Notes: generated from the letters alone by a model not told the origin. DNA of 64,000 nt from Thermoanaerobaculum sp. (GCA_021154885.1 JAJKHS010000136.1:62001-126000); one strand, 5' to 3'; positions 16,475-25,866 are shown, numbered from the stretch's first letter. Translations and numbers: made by a program.

Positions 16475-18865
16475 TTGTCCATCAGAGATTCAGAGACCGC
16501 GGGTCGCGAGCGCGACACAGCCGGGCCGGAGCCGGCCACGGTCGAGGCTCGGGAGAGCGAGGAGCATCTCCAGGTGGCGCTGACCGCGGCCGGGCTGGGG
16601 ACCTGGCGCTGGGACATCCGCTCCGACCTCGAAACGCGGGACGCCGGCCTCAACCGCATCCTCGGCCTCCCTCCCGTCCCCTCGACACAGCCGCTGCGCG
16701 ACTTCCTCGACCGCATCCATCCCGAGGACCTCGGAGCCTTTCTGGAGGCCCTGGACCGGGCGGCGCGGACGCGGGGAATCCACGAGACGGAGTTTCGGAT
16801 CGTGCGGCCGGACGGCGCCGTGCGCTGGCTGCGCAACCGCGGCAAGGTGGTCCTGGGCTCCGACGGCCACGCCGCCGCCCTGACCGGCGCGCTGATGGAC
16901 GTCACCGACCTGCACCGCGCCGAGGAGGCCCGTGCTCAGCTCGGCGCCATCTTCGAGTCCTCCGAAGATGCCATCTGCACCAAGGCCCTGGACGGCACGG
17001 TCACGGCCTGGAACGCCGCCTCGGAACGAACGTTCGGCTTCACGGCGGCGGAGGTGGTGGGACGGGTGTTCTCGGTGCCCGCGCCGCCGGGCCGCCGCGA
17101 CGAGGGGCCGCCGGCCGTGGCGGCGGTGCTGCGGGGTGAGCGGGTGCGCCCCTTCGAAACCGAACGCCTGCACAAGGATGGCCGGCGGATTGCCGTCTCG
17201 GTCTCCATCTCCGCCATTCGCGACGCTGGCGGCCGCATCTCGGGCGTCGCCCTCATCGCCCGCGACATCACCGACCGGCGGCGGGCGGAGGAGGCCCTGC
17301 GGATCAGCGAGGAGCGCTTCCGCCTCGCCACCGAGGCGATCAACGGGCTGATCTACGACTGGGATCCGGTGTCCGGCCGGGTGGAGCGCTCTCAGGGGCT
17401 CCTTTCCCTCCTCGGCTACTGGCCGGAAGAGGTGCAGGGGGACGTCGACTGGTGGCGCCGGCAGATCCATCCCGACGACGCCGAGCGGGCGGCGCAGGAG
17501 ATCCTGGGCGCCGTCGCGGGCGCCGGCTCCTCCTTCCAGGCCGAGTTCCGGCTGCGCCACCGCGACGGGAACTGGGTCCACGTCTGGGACAAGGGGCTGA
17601 TCGTCCGCGACGCCCAGGGCAAGGCCGTGCGGGTGGTGGGCAGCACCCTCGACGTCAGCGAGCGCCGGCGGTCGCAAGTGGCCCTGGAGAAGACCCATCG
17701 CGAGCTCCAGGAGGCCCTGGAGGCCAAGGACCGCTTTCTCGCCACGCTCAGCCACGAGCTGCGGACCCCGCTCACCCCGGTGCTGGCGGTGGTCTCAGGG
17801 CTGGCCGCCGATCCGCGCCTGGCGCCGTTCGCCGGCGAGCTGGCCATGATCCAGAGGAACGTCGAGCTGGAGGCGCGGCTGATCGATGACCTCCTGGACC
17901 TTACCCGCATCTCCCGCGGCAAGCTCGAGCTGCACCGGCGGGAGATCGACGCCCGGCGGGTGATCGAGCACGCCCTCGCCACCGCCCAGCGGGACCTGGC
18001 CGCCAAGGGCCTGCGGCTGGACGAGCGGCTCGCGGCCGAGGAGCACCGCGTCTGGGCCGATGCCCCGCGGCTCACCCAGGTGTTCTGGAACCTGCTCTCC
18101 AACGCCGTCAAGTTCACCCCCCCGGGCGGCACCGTCACCGTCGAGTCGCGGATCGAGGGGGACTCCGCCGGCTCCCGGGAGCTGGTCGTGGCGGTGCATG
18201 ACACCGGCATCGGCATCGAGCCCGAGGTGCTGTCGCGTATCTTCGACGCCTTCGAGCAGACCGACCGCCGCATCACTCGGCGGTTCGGCGGCCTGGGGCT
18301 GGGGCTGGCGGTGAGCCGGGCCATCGTGGAGCTCCATGGCGGCCGGCTCACGGCGGCCAGCGAAGGGAGGGGGAGCGGCGCCAGCTTCACCGTCCATCTC
18401 CCACTCGGGGCTGTGCAGGAGGACCTGGACGAGACCGCCACGTGGTTCTCCCGTCCTCGGCCGGCGGCGCCCGCTCCGGCCGCCGGTCCGGAACGGCCCC
18501 TGCGCATCCTGCTGGTCGAAGACCATGAGGACACCGCGGAAGCCATGGCCGACCTGCTGCGGCTGATGGGCCACGAGGTGACTGTCGCGGGCTCGGTGGC
18601 CACCGCCCTCGCCGCCGCCGGGGACGGCCACGGCCGACTCGATCTGGTGGTGAGCGACCTCGGTCTGCCGGACGGCTCGGGGCAGGACCTGATGCGCGAG
18701 CTCACCCGGCTTTACGGCCTGCGCGGCATCGCCCTCTCCGGCTACGGCATGGAGGAGGACGTCCGCCGCAGCCAGGAGGCCGGCTTCCTGCGCCATCTCA
18801 CCAAGCCCGTCGACCTGCAGATGCTGAAGGCCGCCATCCGCCAGGTGGCGGGCGGCCAGGGCTGA
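16475..18865 (+). CDS. Hybrid sensor histidine kinase (PAS x3, HisKA, HATPase, receiver)
   Basis: The protein has about 796 residues and no membrane segments. Three PAS-type sensor domains (the first with a C-terminal ...FRIVRPDGAVRWLRNRG, the third PAC-like around FRLRHRDGNWVHVWDKG) are followed by HisKA with the phospho-accepting His in FLATLSHELRTPLTPV. The HATPase domain has FWNLLSNAVKFTPPGG, DTGIGI and FGGLGLGLAVSR. The C-terminal receiver has its Asp in VVSDLGLPDGSG. No ATG is available: I take the TTG at 16475 (GAAGG 5 bases upstream), while a TTG at 16415 extends the frame without a ribosome-binding site. It shares its kinase and receiver ends closely with the kinase of the kai operon 2 kb downstream, so the two are probably paralogues. 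Confidence 0.9.
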   Translation: MSIRDSETAGRERDTAGPEPATVEARESEEHLQVALTAAGLGTWRWDIRSDLETRDAGLNRILGLPPVPSTQPLRDFLDRIHPEDLGAFLEALDRAARTRGIHETEFRIVRPDGAVRWLRNRGKVVLGSDGHAAALTGALMDVTDLHRAEEARAQLGAIFESSEDAICTKALDGTVTAWNAASERTFGFTAAEVVGRVFSVPAPPGRRDEGPPAVAAVLRGERVRPFETERLHKDGRRIAVSVSISAIRDAGGRISGVALIARDITDRRRAEEALRISEERFRLATEAINGLIYDWDPVSGRVERSQGLLSLLGYWPEEVQGDVDWWRRQIHPDDAERAAQEILGAVAGAGSSFQAEFRLRHRDGNWVHVWDKGLIVRDAQGKAVRVVGSTLDVSERRRSQVALEKTHRELQEALEAKDRFLATLSHELRTPLTPVLAVVSGLAADPRLAPFAGELAMIQRNVELEARLIDDLLDLTRISRGKLELHRREIDARRVIEHALATAQRDLAAKGLRLDERLAAEEHRVWADAPRLTQVFWNLLSNAVKFTPPGGTVTVESRIEGDSAGSRELVVAVHDTGIGIEPEVLSRIFDAFEQTDRRITRRFGGLGLGLAVSRAIVELHGGRLTAASEGRGSGASFTVHLPLGAVQEDLDETATWFSRPRPAAPAPAAGPERPLRILLVEDHEDTAEAMADLLRLMGHEVTVAGSVATALAAAGDGHGRLDLVVSDLGLPDGSGQDLMRELTRLYGLRGIALSGYGMEEDVRRSQEAGFLRHLTKPVDLQMLKAAIRQVAGGQG

Positions 18866-18906
18866 GCGGGCGGTGGACCTGCCCCAGGCGCAGAGGTTCG
18901 GCGAAA

Positions 18907-18977
18907 TCGTAGGGCGCAATTCATTGCGCCCGCAGGGTCGGCGTCACCTCAGGGTGCAATGAATTGCGCCCCTACGA
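18907..18977. repeat. Palindromic repeat (GTAGGGGCGCAATTCATTGC type)
   Basis: The arm TCGTAGGGCGCAATTCATTG (18907-18926) recurs inverted at the right end (GCAATGAATTGCGCCCCTAC, 18956-18975), with one indel. Each arm itself contains the near-palindrome GCGCAATTCATTGCGC. It sits in the 338-base gap 18866-19203 between the hybrid kinase and kaiC. Apart from this element and a possible promoter I see nothing else there. It is probably a dispersed REP/MITE-like element. Confidence 0.7.
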
Positions 18978-19105
18978 CGCACGCGGGGCATTCGGATGGC
19001 GGACAGGCTGACGCCGCAGATTTTCCAAACACCCTCTAATAAGGATGAGCCTCCCCCTCCGCTCGGGACGCTCGTCTTGGCTCGCGGGACGATCCTTCTG
19101 GCTCC

Positions 19106-19133
19106 TTTCACAGAAATCCTGTATATGTATAGT
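19106..19133 (+). promoter_or_regulatory. Possible promoter of the kaiC-kaiB-kinase operon
   Basis: TTTCAC (19106-19111) is followed after 16 bases by TATAGT (19128-19133), in a locally AT-rich patch (GTATATGTATAG) that stands out from the GC-rich background. It would give a leader of roughly 65 bases before the kaiC ATG at 19204. The -35 match is weak, so this is a suggestion only. Confidence 0.3.
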
Positions 19134-19203
19134 GACGAGCAGTAAGGTTGGAGTAGGCTGGGGAGTTGACTTCCGGGATGTGCACCTCTTGAATAACTTG
19201 CCC

Positions 19204-20664
19204 ATGGCGACACTTGCGAGCGATCTGGAAAGCCCGGCCACCCTGCCGGGTCTGCTGAAGGCCCCCACGGGCATCGCGGGGCTGGACGAGATCACTGGCG
19301 GCGGTCTGCCGCAGGGCCGGCCGACCCTGATCTGCGGCAGCGCCGGCTGCGGCAAGACGCTGATGGCCATGGAGTTCCTCGTTCGCGGGGCGACCGAGTA
19401 CGGCGAGCCCGGCGTCTTCATGAGCTTCGAGGAGGGGACCGGGGAACTCATCCAGAACGTCCGCTCGCTGGGCTTCGACCTCGACGACCTGATCGCGAAG
19501 AACCAGTTCGCCATCGACTACGTCCACGTCGAGCGCAGCGAGATCGAGGAGACGGGCGAGTACGACCTCGACGGACTGTTCATCCGCCTGGGCTACGCCA
19601 TCGACTCGATCGGCGCCAAGCGCGTCGTCCTGGACACCCTGGAGGCCCTGTTCAGCGGCCTGTCAAACCAGGGCATCCTGCGCGCCGAGCTGCGCCGGCT
19701 GTTCCGCTGGCTCAAGGACAAGGGCGTCACCGCCGTCATCACCGGCGAGCGGGGGGATGGCGCGCTGACCCGCTACGGGCTGGAAGAGTACATCTCCGAC
19801 TGCGTCATCCTGCTCGATCACCGGGTGACCGACCAGCTCGCCGTCCGCCGCCTGCGCATCGTCAAGTACCGCGGCAGCCTGCATGGCACCAACGAGTATC
19901 CGTTCCTCATCGACGAGCGGGGCATCGAAGTTCTGCCCGTCACTTCTCTCGGGCTGGAGCACGAGGTATCGACCGAGCGGATCTCGACAGGGATCCCCGC
20001 CCTCGACGAGATGCTCGGCGGCGAGGGCTATTTCCGCGGCAGCAGCCTGCTGATCTCCGGCGGAGCGGGCAGCGGCAAGACCAGCCTGGCGTGCTGCTTC
20101 GCCGACGCGGCCTGCCGGCGCGGCGAGCGTTGCGTCTATTTCGCGTTCGAGGAGTCGCCGGGGCAGATCGTCCGCAACATGCTCTCGCTCGGCCTCGACC
20201 TCGCGCCCTGTGTGGAACGGGGGCTGCTGCGCATCCAGGCCGCCCGCCCCACGCTGCACGGGCTGGAGAGGCATCTGGTGATGATGCACAAGGCGATCCG
20301 GGATTTCCAGCCGCGGGTCGTGGTCGTCGACCCGGTCACCAACTTCCTGTCGGTCGCCACCGGGGCCGACGTCAAGTCCATGCTGCTGCGGCTGATCGAC
20401 TTTCTCAAAGTGCAGCAGGTCACGCTCCTCTTCACCAGCCTCACCCATGGCACCGAGGCCGAGGAGACCGACGTCGGCATCTCGTCCCTGATCGACACCT
20501 GGCTGCTGCTGCGCCAGGTCGAGGTGGACGGCGAGCGCAACCGGGATCTCTCCGTGATCAAGTCGCGAGGCATGGCCCACTCCCGCCGGGCGCGCGAGCT
20601 CGTCTTTTCCGAGCGCGGCATTGAGCTGGCGGATTTCCGGCAGACCCGGGGAGGGGGACGATGA
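19204..20664 (+). CDS. kaiC: KaiC-family double-RecA ATPase/autokinase
   Basis: The protein has 486 residues with two RecA-like domains. CI has Walker [10 protein letters not shown] and the catalytic Glu pair in [14 protein letters not shown] has Walker A GGAGSGKT and the Glu pair in [11 protein letters not shown]. The stretch [13 protein letters not shown] aligns with the Synechococcus autophosphorylation site (SHISTITDT), so the S431/T432 pair is Ser-Ser here. The long C-terminal tail that binds KaiA in cyanobacteria is short or absent, in line with the lack of kaiA. ATG 19204 gives the first family-like residues (MATLASDLE). Its stop overlaps the kaiB start (ATGA). Outside cyanobacteria such KaiBC pairs act as timers or in stress response; which applies here is unknown. 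Confidence 0.95.
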   Translation: MATLASDLESPATLPGLLKAPTGIAGLDEITGGGLPQGRPTLICGSAGCGKTLMAMEFLVRGATEYGEPGVFMSFEEGTGELIQNVRSLGFDLDDLIAKNQFAIDYVHVERSEIEETGEYDLDGLFIRLGYAIDSIGAKRVVLDTLEALFSGLSNQGILRAELRRLFRWLKDKGVTAVITGERGDGALTRYGLEEYISDCVILLDHRVTDQLAVRRLRIVKYRGSLHGTNEYPFLIDERGIEVLPVTSLGLEHEVSTERISTGIPALDEMLGGEGYFRGSSLLISGGAGSGKTSLACCFADAACRRGERCVYFAFEESPGQIVRNMLSLGLDLAPCVERGLLRIQAARPTLHGLERHLVMMHKAIRDFQPRVVVVDPVTNFLSVATGADVKSMLLRLIDFLKVQQVTLLFTSLTHGTEAEETDVGISSLIDTWLLLRQVEVDGERNRDLSVIKSRGMAHSRRARELVFSERGIELADFRQTRGGGR

Positions 20665-20984
20665 CTCCCAAGCCGGGCGGGGCCGAGTCCGCAGCGCCCG
20701 TCGATCCGGAGGTCTGCGAGCTGCGGCTGTACGTCGCCGGCCAGACCCCAAAATCGGTGACCGCCCTGGCCAATCTGAAGAGCTTCTGCGAGCAGCACCT
20801 CGCCGGGAAATACCGGATCGAGGTGATCGACCTCCTGGAGCAGCCGCAACTGGCGCGCGGCGATCAGATCCTGGCGATCCCGACCCTGGTGCGGCGGCTG
20901 CCGTCGCCGATGCGCAAGATCATCGGCGACCTGTCCAACACCGAGCGGGTCCTGGTGGGACTGGACCTGCGCGCGCGGAGCTGA
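20661..20984 (+). CDS. kaiB: KaiB-family thioredoxin-like clock protein
   Basis: The protein has 107 residues and starts in the ATGA overlap with kaiC. The core [20 protein letters not shown], then [21 protein letters not shown], then [20 protein letters not shown] followed by VLVGLDLR is the complete KaiB fold with its conserved PTL and GDL segments. In cyanobacteria KaiB refolds to bind phosphorylated KaiC and recruits the kinase output. Here the kinase gene follows 19 bases downstream, so the same three-part arrangement is encoded as one operon. A 15-residue N-terminal extension rich in Pro/Ala precedes the core. Confidence 0.95.
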   Translation: MTPKPGGAESAAPVDPEVCELRLYVAGQTPKSVTALANLKSFCEQHLAGKYRIEVIDLLEQPQLARGDQILAIPTLVRRLPSPMRKIIGDLSNTERVLVGLDLRARS

Positions 20985-21003
20985 GGTCTCGCCGGGGAGC
21001 ACC

Positions 21004-22896
21004 ATGACCTTCACTGCAAAGTCGCACGAGCAGCTCGCCGGGGAGATCGCGGAGCTGCGCGGACGCCTCCGGGAGGCTGAGGAGACCCTGCGCGCCATCA
21101 GCGAGGGCGAGGCGGACGCGCTGGTCATCACCGAGCGGCAGCAGGGCGAGAGAGTGTACACGCTCAAGAGCGTCCGGGCCGAGGAGAACCTGCGCCTCCT
21201 GGCCGACGCGGGCGCCATGCCGACCGAGTCGCTCGACCTCGAGGCGACCCTCCAGAGCTCCGCCCTGCTCGCCGTCTCCGGCTTCGCCGACTGGTGCGTG
21301 ATCGACCTGGCCACTGAGGACGGGAGGATCGAGCGGATGGTCGCCGCCCACGCCGACCCCGACCGGCAGACGCTGGTGGAGGAGCTGAAGCGCTTCCCGC
21401 CGCGGGGGGACGAGCCGCACGGGCCGGCGTTCATCTTGCGTACCGGCCAGTCGCAGAGGATCGCGCAGATGAGCCCGGAGTGCCTCGAAACCATCGGCCA
21501 GGACCCCGAGCACCGGCGTGTCTTCGCGGCTCTCGCGCCCCGCTCGGCGCTGCAGGTGCCGCTGGCGGCGCGCGGCCGCATCCTCGGAGTGTGGAGCTTC
21601 TACTCCTCCTCCGACCGGCGCTACGACGAAGGCGATCTGGCCTTGGCCGAAGAGCTGGCCCGGCGGGCCGCCATGGCCATCGACAACGCTCGGCTGTACG
21701 CCGCGGCCCAGGCGGCAAACCTGGCCAAGGACCAGTTCCTCGCCACCTTGAGCCACGAGCTGCGCACGCCGCTGACCCCGGTCATGGCGGTGATCTCCAG
21801 CCTGGAGCGCGACGCCGGGCTGCCGGAGACGGCGCGCAAGAGCCTCGCCATGGTCCGGCGCAACGTCGAGCTCGAAGCCCGGCTCATCGACGACCTCCTG
21901 GACCTCACGCGCATCTCCCGGGGCAAGCTGGAGCTGAGCCACCGGCGGACGGACCTGCGCCAGCTCGTCGAGCAGGCGATCGAGACCTGCTGCGGAGAGG
22001 CCGAGGCTTCCGGCCGGCTGTGCATCGTCAGGGAACTGGCGGACGCGGACCATATCGCGTGGGCCGACGCGCCGCGCCTCTCCCAGGTCTTCTGGAACCT
22101 GCTCAACAACGCCCTCAAATTCACGCCGGACAGGGGGACGATCACGGTCCGGTCCTGCGTTGAAGCGCCTCCGTCGTCGGCAGCCCCGGCGGACCCTGAG
22201 ACGGGCGAGATCGTGATCCAGGTCTCCGACACCGGAGTGGGGATTCGCCCGGGCGCTCTGGGGCACATCTTCAACGCCTTCGAGCAGGGGGACCTGGCCA
22301 CCACGCGCCGGTTCGGCGGGCTGGGTCTGGGTCTGGCGATCAGCAAGGCGATCGTCGAGCTCCATGGCGGCCGGCTCGGCGCGGAGAGCGCGGGGATCGG
22401 TCGCGGGGCCACCTTCACCGTCCGTCTGCCCGTCGGCCGGCAAGGCTACGAGGCTGCGGAGGCGATCAAGGCGGAGCGGCGAGGAGCGTGGGGGGTGGAG
22501 ACCGGCCGCCCCCTGCACATCCTGCTGGTGGAGGATCACACCGACACGGCCGAGGCTCTCGCCGCTCTCCTGGAGGGGTTGGGGTACCGGGTCACCGTGG
22601 CGGGGACCGTCGCCGACGCCCTGTCGGCTGCCGGCGACGCCGCGGAGACGGCGGACGGCACGATCGACCTGGTGATCAGCGACCTGGGCCTGCCCGACGG
22701 CAGCGGCCTCGACCTGATGCGCGAGCTGTCCGGCCGCTACCGATTGCCGGGGATCGCCCTCAGCGGCTACGGCATGGAGGAGGACCTCCGCAAAAGTCAG
22801 GAGGCCGGCTTTGCCAGGCACCTCACGAAGCCGGTCACCCTGGACCTCCTCAAGGACGTGATTGATCAGGTCCGCGAGGGCGCAGGCGATCCTTGA
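21004..22896 (+). CDS. Hybrid sensor histidine kinase (GAF, HisKA, HATPase, receiver) of the kai operon
   Basis: The protein has 630 residues, with an ATG preceded by GGGGAGCACC. An N-terminal coiled coil (residues 8-40) is followed by a GAF domain (about 60-235, LAAGA... to AMAIDNARLYA). HisKA has its His in FLATLSHELRTPLTPVM, the HATPase has FWNLLNNALKFTPDRG and DTGVGI, and the C-terminal receiver has its Asp in VISDLGLPDGSG. It is very similar to the kinase at 16475-18865 from HisKA onward (both end SGYGMEED...QEAGF..HLTKPV), which points to duplication with swapped sensors. Its place directly after kaiCB suggests it reads KaiBC state, as SasA/CikA do in cyanobacteria. It has no KaiB-like sensor domain, so the contact would have to be different. 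Confidence 0.92.
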   Translation: MTFTAKSHEQLAGEIAELRGRLREAEETLRAISEGEADALVITERQQGERVYTLKSVRAEENLRLLADAGAMPTESLDLEATLQSSALLAVSGFADWCVIDLATEDGRIERMVAAHADPDRQTLVEELKRFPPRGDEPHGPAFILRTGQSQRIAQMSPECLETIGQDPEHRRVFAALAPRSALQVPLAARGRILGVWSFYSSSDRRYDEGDLALAEELARRAAMAIDNARLYAAAQAANLAKDQFLATLSHELRTPLTPVMAVISSLERDAGLPETARKSLAMVRRNVELEARLIDDLLDLTRISRGKLELSHRRTDLRQLVEQAIETCCGEAEASGRLCIVRELADADHIAWADAPRLSQVFWNLLNNALKFTPDRGTITVRSCVEAPPSSAAPADPETGEIVIQVSDTGVGIRPGALGHIFNAFEQGDLATTRRFGGLGLGLAISKAIVELHGGRLGAESAGIGRGATFTVRLPVGRQGYEAAEAIKAERRGAWGVETGRPLHILLVEDHTDTAEALAALLEGLGYRVTVAGTVADALSAAGDAAETADGTIDLVISDLGLPDGSGLDLMRELSGRYRLPGIALSGYGMEEDLRKSQEAGFARHLTKPVTLDLLKDVIDQVREGAGDP

Positions 22897-22935
22897 TCGA
22901 GGAGGATTCTCACGCGATTGTGAGGAGGTGACAGG

Positions 22936-23166
22936 TCATGCCTCGACGAGGCTCTGCTGAGCGTGCTCGAGGACAGCGTCGATCTGCTCGCGAGTCACAC
23001 CTGGAAACCAATCCAGGAGATCGTCTACACGAGCCCCATCTTCGAGGTTTTCGAAGAGAGCCTTGACGGGCACGCGCGTCCCCTTGAAGACCCAGGCTCC
23101 ACTGACCTTCTCCGGGTCCCGTTCGACCGCCGGACATTGACTCCAATCGAGCATGACTCCAAGCAT
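22936..23166 (-). CDS. DUF433-family antitoxin-like protein, without adjacent toxin
   Basis: The protein has 76 residues: MLGVMLDWSQCPAVERDPEK, then WVFKGTRVPVKALFENLEDG and DLLDWFPGVTREQIDAVLEH. This is the DUF433 winged-helix pattern (GTRVPV, ...FP.VT.EQI.AVL). DUF433 proteins usually act as antitoxins or operator-binding partners of a PIN-like (DUF5615) toxin encoded directly downstream. Here the downstream side is occupied by the convergent kinase stop only 40 bases away, so the toxin is missing. I take ATG 23166 (AGGCGAG upstream); a second ATG lies at 23154. The gene may be an orphan regulator or a relic. Confidence 0.8.
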   Translation of the reverse strand: MLGVMLDWSQCPAVERDPEKVSGAWVFKGTRVPVKALFENLEDGARVDDLLDWFPGVTREQIDAVLEHAQQSLVEA

Positions 23167-23203
23167 AAGCTCGCCTGTCTCTGGCTGCAAGGACCATTCC
23201 GCC

Positions 23204-24547
23204 TCAGCCCCCGCCCCCCAGCGCCGAAGCCGCCTGTCTGGCCGCCCGCAACCCGCTCGCGAGCGCGCCTTCGATCGTGCCATTCCTTCCTTCGGTATCG
23301 GTAGCTTCGCCGGCGAAGAAGAGGGTGCCTTCGACGGGGCGGGCGAGGCGGCGGCCGGCTTCGGCTCCTCCCACCAGGGGGTAGCTGTAGGCGCCGCGAG
23401 AATACGGGTCCTCGTGCCAGGGGTGCAGCCAGAGGTCGAGGACGGCGGCTTCGATGCGCCGGCGGGAGACGCCGAGCTGGTCGGCGAGGCTGCGCAGGGC
23501 GTGGTCTTCGATGGCGGAGCGGCCCTGGCGGGCGAGGGCCGCGGCCGGCGGACCGCCGCTCCAGGCCACCGCCAGCGGTGCCCGCGCGGGGTAGGCCGAC
23601 CACCAGACGCTGAAGGCCGGATCGGCAGTGTGGAGGAAGCTCAGGCGCTCGAGGCTCTTCCCCTTGGCCAGCCCAGGCAGGGGCCGGGTCCACGGCAGGT
23701 CGCGGAACCAGGCGACGAGGCGCACGACGGTCCCCATCTCCAGCAGGTCCAGCGCCTGCCGCACCCGCGGCACGTCGGGGCGGAAACGCAGGCCGCCCGG
23801 CTCTTCCGGCGGCGCCTTGAGCACCGAGATCGGCACGGTGACGATCACCGCCCGCGCCGAGACCCGCGGCGGCAGGTCGTCGTCGGCCCGCGGCTGGAGG
23901 TTGATCTCCACCTCTCCCCGCGTCCATTCGATCTCGCTGACCGGCGCCTCCAGGTGGACGTCCTCCTCCAGCCGGTGGGCCATCCACTCCGCCATGCGGT
24001 CGTAGCCGGAGACGACGCGCCCCACCCGGCGGGCCGAGTCGCTGGGAGCCTCGCCGCCGCCCACGGCCAGGGACTGCGTGCTCAACTTCCCGGCGTCCGC
24101 GGCGTTGAAGCCCTCGACGAAGTGGCACGCGGCCTTGCGGTCCCTGGCGCGGGCGCGCCCGCCGGGACGGCCGGCCAGGAAGTCGGCGAAGGAGAGGTCG
24201 GGTGCCTCGGGATCGATGAGCCCGAGCACGCGGTCGATCTGCGTCCAGATACCTCGGTGGGGGAGGACGCGGCCGTTCTCGGCCCGCCAGTGCTCGCCCG
24301 CGATGTCGAGGGCCAGCAGCCCGGAGTCGCGCAGAACGCGATCGGTCTCCGGCGTGTCGCCGTGGAGGAACTCCGCCCCCAGCTCGATGGGCACCGGCAC
24401 GCGCTCGTCGTGGTAGGTCAGGATGCGCCCGCCGACGCGGTCCCGCGCCTCGAACACCACCACCCGCAGTCCCCGGCGCCGTAGCTCTCCCGCCGCCGCG
24501 AGCCCTGCGACCCCGGCCCCCACCACGGCGACGTCGAACCGTTCCAT
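23204..24547 (-). CDS. Flavin-containing amine oxidase / FAD-dependent oxidoreductase
   Basis: The protein has 447 residues. It opens with the dinucleotide-binding motif VAVVGAGVAGLAAAGELRRR, then EARDRVGGRILTY and PIELGAEFLHGD, the start typical of the monoamine/polyamine oxidase family. The C terminus has GTLFFAGEATDTEGRNGTIE followed by GALASGLRAA, the second FAD contact. There is no signal peptide. It would oxidise an amine (or related substrate) with oxygen, releasing H2O2. The exact substrate is not readable. It stands alone between the DUF433 gene and the hydrolase on the same strand, with 128 bases of gap upstream that hold nothing I recognise. Confidence 0.9.
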   Translation of the reverse strand: MERFDVAVVGAGVAGLAAAGELRRRGLRVVVFEARDRVGGRILTYHDERVPVPIELGAEFLHGDTPETDRVLRDSGLLALDIAGEHWRAENGRVLPHRGIWTQIDRVLGLIDPEAPDLSFADFLAGRPGGRARARDRKAACHFVEGFNAADAGKLSTQSLAVGGGEAPSDSARRVGRVVSGYDRMAEWMAHRLEEDVHLEAPVSEIEWTRGEVEINLQPRADDDLPPRVSARAVIVTVPISVLKAPPEEPGGLRFRPDVPRVRQALDLLEMGTVVRLVAWFRDLPWTRPLPGLAKGKSLERLSFLHTADPAFSVWWSAYPARAPLAVAWSGGPPAAALARQGRSAIEDHALRSLADQLGVSRRRIEAAVLDLWLHPWHEDPYSRGAYSYPLVGGAEAGRRLARPVEGTLFFAGEATDTEGRNGTIEGALASGLRAARQAASALGGGG

Positions 24548-24675
24548 GCCTTCTCCCTTTCCGCAAACTTAGTCCGAGGCCGGCGCTGAAGCCGAGGCAG
24601 CCGGGATGGTGCGCGATTATGCCGTCGCGGTCTGGCACATCATCGCCCGCCGCCCCAGCTCCCAGGGTGGCTACG

Positions 24676-25866
24676 TCACGAGCGCCCCGGTCTCGTCCGG
24701 CGAGCGCGAAGGGCGCTGGGGCGGATGGTACGAGGGTAGCGCGACTTGTCCGCCGCCGGCGCATAGCCGGTCATCAGGAAGAGGAGATCGTTCGCGATGT
24801 TGTAGACGGCGTCGCCGTTGCTGTTGGTGAGGACGAAGACCCCGGCCTCTGAGGGCTTCGTTCCCGGCTGCGGGCTCTGGAGGAGCGCGATGTAGCTGCT
24901 GAAGCCGTCCAGATCGCCGTCCTTCCAGACCGTATTGAGCGTATTGGTGCCGTTGCTGACGCTGGTGAGGAACCATCCCACCCCCAACTGGCTGTTGTCG
25001 AAGGGAATGACGTTCGTCGAAGGGCTCTGGAGGAAGTAAAGCAGGGCGGTGAGTGGGGGGTTGTCGACGAGCCCCATGTTGAAAAGCAGCCAGGTCATCA
25101 TGTCGTCTGGCGTACTGACCAGCCCGCCTGCGCCGTTATAGGCCGGAAACGGCGGCCAGCCGGGTTTTGCGGCCACGGGAGCGCCCGTCTGGCAGTCTAG
25201 GTAGAGGAACCCGACGGGCAGGCCAGAGCTCAGCGGGTCATACATCTGTGTGCCGTTCAGACCCAGGGGTTGGAGGATGAGCTGCTGGAACAGGGAGGAG
25301 GAGGAGGAGGTGGGCTCCGGCCCCATGGCGTAGCTGATGACCTCTGCCAGGAGTGCGAAGGCCAGATTCGAGTAGGTGTAGGTCTGGTTGGGGGGCGACG
25401 GCTGCAGGTCCGTAGTCACCAGGTACGCGAACAGATCCTTCACGGTGTAGGGACTGGGCAGCGGCGAGGGCTCGTCCACCGACCCGTCATTGTTGTCCTG
25501 CGGCAGGCCCGACGTGTAATTGCCGAGGGTCAGGAGGGGGATGTCCAGGAATTGCGGCCCGATCAGCGATTGCCCGTCCGGGAGGATGTCGCTCAGCAGG
25601 GTATCCAGGTGAATCCAGCCCGCCTGGATGTAGGATCCATAGAGCGCAGCCGTGAAGGTCTTGGTCACCGAGGCCAACTCGAACGGCGTCAAGCCGCCGA
25701 GCGTCATCGAGTTCCTTTGCTGGTCGACCAGGTTGCCCTGAAAGTGGAGGCCTTGGAAGGAAGGGCTGGCGTAGCCGATCACGATGGCGATGGGAGCCGA
25801 GGTCTGAAGATATGGAGTAGCCAGGTCCTGGAGCTGTTGCTGGGTGGGTTGAACGACGGGGCTCAT
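24676..25866 (-). CDS. Beta-lactamase-family serine hydrolase
   Basis: The protein has 396 residues. The active-site triad of the class C beta-lactamase/PBP fold is visible: SVTK in FELASVTKTFTAALYG (SxxK), TYSNLAFALLAE (YxN), and WKDGDLDGF, which stands where KTG/HTG is expected. No clear signal peptide is present, so a cytosolic location is likely. Function could be an esterase or peptidase; antibiotic hydrolysis is not implied. The ATG at 25866 follows AAGGAAAATC; an upstream ATG at 25911 would overlap the end of yhbY. The C terminus (TIRPSALRARRTRPGRS) is unusually basic. The gene is less GC-rich than its neighbours, which hints at a different origin. Confidence 0.88.
   Translation of the reverse strand: MSPVVQPTQQQLQDLATPYLQTSAPIAIVIGYASPSFQGLHFQGNLVDQQRNSMTLGGLTPFELASVTKTFTAALYGSYIQAGWIHLDTLLSDILPDGQSLIGPQFLDIPLLTLGNYTSGLPQDNNDGSVDEPSPLPSPYTVKDLFAYLVTTDLQPSPPNQTYTYSNLAFALLAEVISYAMGPEPTSSSSSLFQQLILQPLGLNGTQMYDPLSSGLPVGFLYLDCQTGAPVAAKPGWPPFPAYNGAGGLVSTPDDMMTWLLFNMGLVDNPPLTALLYFLQSPSTNVIPFDNSQLGVGWFLTSVSNGTNTLNTVWKDGDLDGFSSYIALLQSPQPGTKPSEAGVFVLTNSNGDAVYNIANDLLFLMTGYAPAADKSRYPRTIRPSALRARRTRPGRS

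Noticed and set aside
19045-19203. Upstream start for kaiC at 19045
   Set aside because: The extra 53 residues are Ser/Arg-rich, unlike KaiC, and overlap the probable promoter; ATG 19204 gives a normal N terminus.
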